From NCBI GenBank assembly GCA_003118195.1, contig BEXV01000125.1, positions 218,467-282,466 on the forward strand: DNA of 64,000 bases, in the 5' to 3' direction. Position 1 is the first letter of the stretch; each line of letters opens with the position of its first letter. Made by a program: the position numbers and the translations under genes. Of the stretch, positions 58,801 to 64,000 are shown piece by piece. Source of the stretch: Hemicentrotus pulcherrimus. Taxonomy: Eukaryota; Echinodermata; Echinoidea; Camarodonta; Strongylocentrotidae. A model generated the notes under the pieces. That model was not told where the DNA came from, did not search any database, and worked only from the letters and a program-made list of their open reading frames with translations.

Positions 58801-61383
58801 GCACTACATCCTCTTCCTCATACTGTCTACTTACATACGCTTGGACAATACTACCGTTATTTGCTGAATTCCTTACTACTACATTGTAGTACTGTTGTAC
58901 AACGTGATCGCAGCACGAAGGAATTAACGCCGCCAGGTACGCAAGGGAGAATGTGGAACAAGCGCTCTCTCAATTTTGGCGGATAACGCATTAGCTCGGA
59001 AACACCAGCCTTGTCCGATGCTATGATGGAAGAGTTGGAATGTGAAAGGTTCTTTGGGCTACGGGATGGGTATTAGATAAATGAAAGTGGAAGAGGAAGA
59101 CAGTGTTTATTAAAAGATAAAGAGGGCATTCACGTTTTACGATGTAATGAGGTTATAGTGTAGGTTTAAAGTAATTACCTCTTAATATTATTATGAAATC
59201 AAGGCATAGCGATTCAACAAACCAACTCAAGAAAATACATCCTTACGTTTACCATAATCAATGAAATTTATTATAAAAAAACATATATGATGAGGAAATT
59301 AAAGAGATCTGTATTATAATTAGGCATGATCATAAATTTTTATTTCTGATGAATTATCATGTAGAAATTACGTGTGTTCTTGACCTGGGTATAAATAGTT
59401 TCGCAACTATGGACATAGAAGTATTATTGCAGCAATCAGCAAACGTTCCAAACCCCTATATTTTATCATATTTATCATGCTTATGGTTTAGCGACCTAAG
59501 GGTGTTGTTTAACATTTCCCATGCATTCCTTTTCTCAAAAGCGTGATACACTTGATTACATTGATATAACACGGCATATCAGAACTCTGATTTATCTGAA
59601 AGGATGTTGGATAGTGGATATGCAGGACTGAAATGTCACTGCGCTTTGAGGAAATCATGCTGAAATGGCCGACATGAATTGGCCTAAGGGACCGCCATTT
59701 GCCCGATGTTCAAGCAAGGGAGAAAATGGCTCGCCGGGATGTCATAATATATATTTTTTGTTTTCCCCTTGTGTTCGTTTCCAGTCCGAAAATGGTCCAT
59801 TGGTAAAATTGTAATACAGCGGTTCCGTTGACATAATAAAGGAGGGTCTTCACTGCTTTACTGGGTCAAAGGAGCATTCTAAAAAAGATACGGGCATAAC
59901 ATTTTAAAAAGGTATGAAAGCATTTGGTGAATAAATGGGACACAATATTTGTTTCCTTCATCTCTGTAAAAAGGCTCAATTAGATTTGTATTATCTATTG
60001 GAATCTAGCCTTTAAAATATGCTGGGAAGAGTAGTATCATATTATTATTCTTGACTTTTGAAGGCGCTTTTGCAGCACCCAATATATACTGTCGTTATGG
60101 GAGAAAGTCAAATGAACTCACTCTTTTCAACGACCGTGAGTGATACGACGTTAAAAAATAGACTGTATATATCAAAGGAATGCATCCGCCACTGTAAAAG
60201 GTGACCTGACTGTATGTGCAATTGAAAGAGAAGCTGACTATATAACGTGAGCAACACCTGTCATCCAGTGCGGCATCCATTAGACATGGTCGGTGGTAGC
60301 AGTATACTCTGACCTAATCAAATCATAAACATCAACGCACCCTTTCATTATACACGTCCATGAGGTCATCTCTTTGAAATATAGAGTCAATGTCCTGAAC
60401 AAAAAGAGTGTAGAGATTAATGTTTGGGAATTAGCCCGTTGGATCTATTCTTAGCTAGGTCCGTAAACAATTTGTCATAATTATCTTACAGATATTGTAT
60501 GGCGCCAAAGTTATGTGGCCCAGCAAGTTACCACAAGAGAGCAGCACAGGCTTTTATAGGCTGTTTACAACTATATTAGAATAAAATTATAACGGCCAGT
60601 TTGTTTCTCGGCATATTATAGATATCTCCCTCGTTTAGGAGAATAATTTCTTAAGACAGTAATGTTGATATAATATTGGTAGGTATGTAGGATTAGAATT
60701 CTGATGCTGTCTAGAACCCAGGAAAATCTGCGCTTTCAATCATAGTAGATGTAATATCATTCTTGTTCCTATGCTATTTTTTTTGTTGTTAAAGATCTCA
60801 AAAAATAAGCCTGACAGGCTTCCCTGCATTCCTGCAGAATCCTCGTACATTTTATGAAGCATTCTTGAGTTTCGCGTTTTCCCCTAGTGGCAGTAAAGCG
60901 ACACGAATCCAAGGGGAAAAAACACAACACTCAAATGCGATGTGAGGATGAAATAAGGTCGAGGACAAAAATGAAGCTCACAAGCCCCGACTTACCTGAG
61001 TATAGTATTCTCTCCGTCATAAAAATGCTTCATTTAAACGCACCCCCTGTATCATAACAATACTTCATTCCCTTAGCCTTTACGGGTTTTTTTCCTTGAT
61101 GGAATGGATGAATGGAATATAGCATTTAAGGAATGTAAAGGGTTAATACAATGACAATATAATATGTCATTCGATTATTACTGGAATGAGTGTGTTGTGA
61201 TACCCTTTGGTAGGCAGAAACCATTACCATTATTGGACCTTAATATATCATAGACCAATTATAACAATTACAACGGTAGCCATACAGCTCATTGGCCCCA
61301 AAGAAAGTGGAGGGTTTCTCTGGAAAAGGATGATCAGGGTTTCTTCAGTCCCATCCAAACTATATATTGGGAACACTGTGTGG

Positions 61384-61432
61384 TGTTGGCGAAGGCCTTT
61401 GGATATCATTCAGAAGGTCCCAGATTCGATCC
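61384..61432 (+). mobile_element. Weak tRNA-derived SINE-like segment
   Basis: An A-box-like TGTTGGCGAAGGCC and a B-box-like AGATTCGATCC (61422-61432) are spaced as in a tRNA promoter. The rest does not fold into a tRNA that I can see. A chance match is possible. Confidence 0.3.
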
Positions 61433-64000
61433 TTGGTCTATGCTTCATTCATTGGAAACTCGTGTGAATTAGGTACCAGGCAATGCTTGGGTAATAACAA
61501 GATTATGGCTATAAAAAGACAAGTTCTATAAATACTGAAGCGACTACTACTGATTAATAAGCCCAAATTATTATTTTTTATTAAAATACTTGATTAAGTA
61601 TTAAAGAGCTTTTTTAACCATAATATGAAATATACTATGATACCCTGCTGATAGCCATGTAATATTTTACCGTGAAGCACTGGTCATTCGCCAGCCTTAA
61701 CGTAATGACCGCGGTTGTATAAATGAGACGTAATAATCACTTTGGACAAACAGTTGTTGAGCAGCAGTTTTCTGTGAATGTTGTTCATCAGTGGTCATGG
61801 AACATCGCCTATACAATCTGGCCATCTTCATCAAATTAACAGGGCTATTTTTAGAAAAACGGATATTAGTACATGCGTGTATCAGTAAAAAAATTTAATT
61901 TATATTCTAGCACTATTGTAAAAAATGATACCAATCATTTGCAAGTTTGTCATATTAATAGCTGATCGATATTAGAAGTGAACACTGTTAAAACATGTGA
62001 AAAGCGGTTAATCATTTTCACAATATTATTCAGTCGAATGAACTTGCTCTTAATTATAAATATGGAAAAATGAATAAGTAAATATTGGAAAGCATATAGA
62101 GAAGATATCACAAAAATTGTTTTGTAGTATCCGCACATGGCCTGGAAACAAACAGGCAGTATATTTCCTTTCAAATAGTTTACGAAATAACTGAGAAAGG
62201 AAAGACTTATATGCTCCGGAAATTAGTGAACATCTTTTTTTTTTTACGGTATACAGTACCACAAGTAAGAATTACGAGAAGAAAAAAAAAACGATAGTAT
62301 TTATAGCATGATAGAAAAACAGGTCAAGCTCTACTATGAATGCATATGGGTTGCCAGAACGCTCCATGCCACAGAAAGTTTTTATGCAAGACAGATCAGA
62401 CTAGATTGATAATGGGGGTCGGTGTCAAATGGAAACGTTTCATCAAACGAGACCCTTTTCCGTGGTAAACAGGTCGATAAAAAAGGAATACATTTCACAG
62501 TTTGATTACATTTTGTAGACAACCCTGAAGAAATGTGTCAATTCGTGACCGGCGTCTTAATGTTCCGAAAAAGAGGCGATTAGAAGAGAATTAATACGTG
62601 GTAAACGTGATCTCCACTGGATGCAAGCAAATATAAATAAATTATTGTTTAGCTGGCCAGTATTCTACTAGAATATGTAATGAATATTAAGTTTGTAGAC
62701 AGGCCTAACATGTAGGGTAGTTTTTGTCAACAATGAGACCTTAAGCTAAATAAATTATCAAAAACAAAATAAATATTTTGGAACATTTGCAGGTGCAATA
62801 TCATTGAAATACTCATTTGGTCAGAGCTTCAATAATGTTTGCAACAACAAAAATTAAAAAGTACTCATCGATATTGGTAATTTTAAATGCCTGTAAGGCT
62901 ATTTATTTAAATATCGTTGGAAGAACAATGATTATTAGTTCAAAAACTATTTGTATTTCTGTTGGTACAAACAGATAAAACGATTTATTGCTATCAATAA
63001 TTCATTTTATAACGCGGATAAAGAAGGTACAGAAAAATCATCTCCGACCCCTCTTCAAATCCCCTGTCCTATGAAGACCGTACATGATACACACCCTTGC
63101 TACGTCAGGCCTCTCCTTAATCTATACAGTCTAAGCTGCGATAGACCACTTACATCCTAGTTAATCTCCTATGGAAAATGATTTAACACGACCATGACTA
63201 CAATCATTCCCTAGTCGATATCATATAGAAGGCAGCAATGATGGCGGTGGATATGATGCGTCCTAAGAGACAGTATTGTCATGGTCATGAATTAACGCAA
63301 TAAGCGGGTCTCTTTCACCCCAGCACGTGTCCATTTCATTATTTCTCTCACCATTAAATATATGGTGGCTTCCCAGCTTGGTTTGATATCGTGTTTCATT
63401 TTTATGATCTAAAGTACAGTGATTAAATATGCAGGGAGCAGAGTAAATTGCGTGGGCTGCGGCAAGGTGCAATTGCCCCTCCTAAAAAAAACAAAAAAAC
63501 AAAACAAAACGGAAAAGTACCCCGTGAATAATTGTTCACATGAAATAATGTGTTCCCCAAGCCTGAAGAGGGATAGACGCCACTCATCAATGGCTAGATT
63601 AATTACATGGGTTTCTAATATTGTTAAGTGTCCAACAGGTAATCGCTTCACAATAAATATTGATACTAAAGCATGGCCAAATAGTTCATCATTTCCAGTA
63701 TCCTTCACTGTACCACAATGATCACCGTGAAAGTATGGTGCAAATAAATTCATAAATATTTAGCATTCTACCAGGTCCCTATTTCTCTCCTAAAGAACCT
63801 CGGAGCTAAAGCTACGAAATAAACTTTAATAATTTGATTCAGAATCTAATGAGATCGCAACACGCAGCAACATGAAATCAAGCATAACAAGGTCTTTTTT
63901 TAAAGACTCTGGTTAATAAAAAGGAGGCAAGTATTTGAATTAACTGATTAGAATAAATGTCCGGATCTTACACAAAATACAAATAACCTATAAAAATGGG

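Larger units (their letters stand above)
58041..64000. other. Noncoding, no gene recognised
   Basis: Contains a C run near 58304-58314, an undetermined base at 58347, (CT)n at 58662-58681, and a weak tRNA-like segment at 61384-61432. Opposed open frames near 63409-63753 overlap on both strands and lack motifs. Confidence 0.55.

Noticed and set aside
63409..63753. Opposed 100- and 114-residue frames
   Set aside because: Overlap on both strands without motifs; at most one could be real and neither has support.

Overview
This window is AT-rich eukaryotic genomic DNA. It has introns, many microsatellites and many small transposon relics. The coding signal that is recognised beyond doubt is one bestrophin-family gene. 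The protein sequence, the MITE and LINE relics and the simple-repeat style suggest a marine invertebrate deuterostome, most likely an echinoderm such as a sea urchin. That assignment is inference; no species can be read from the sequence.

The bestrophin gene lies on the minus strand. Eight exons with canonical splice sites were traced from 26717 down to the stop codon at 8725. They join without a phase error into 639 codons that lack only about 11 N-terminal residues. The first about 350 residues form the conserved anion-channel core, including the R-W-W segment, the neck segment PISFVLGF and the calcium-clasp segment [10 protein letters not shown]. The last exon adds about 280 residues of low-complexity Ser/Arg/Gly/Asn-rich tail. 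A 16-nt microexon at 27956-27971 would supply five of the missing residues with the right phase. The initiator exon was not found.

Layout: 1-1959 is noncoding. 1960-2520 is an isolated minus-strand open reading frame that may be the last exon of an unidentified gene. 2521-8724 is intergenic or 3' UTR sequence. 8725-26717 is the bestrophin gene. 26718-64000 holds no recognised gene, apart from the candidate microexon. It may be the 5' part and upstream region of the bestrophin locus.

The upstream region carries most of the repeat content. It includes a CpG-rich array of GCGTA motifs spaced about 10.3 bp apart (32110-32450), two tRNA-like SINE heads (37.3 and 38.3 kb), a TTAA-flanked inverted-repeat element (43.35-43.86 kb), a 70-bp near-perfect hairpin (44.02-44.17 kb), a 312-bp MITE with 50-bp terminal repeats (44.83-45.14 kb), a second copy of the MITE found in the last bestrophin intron (47.16-47.27 kb), a broken CR1-like retrotransposon 3' end (48.9-49.4 kb) and another LINE-type tail (57.9 kb). 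(AG)n/(CT)n tracts recur throughout. No prokaryotic features, CRISPR arrays or intact transposase genes were seen.
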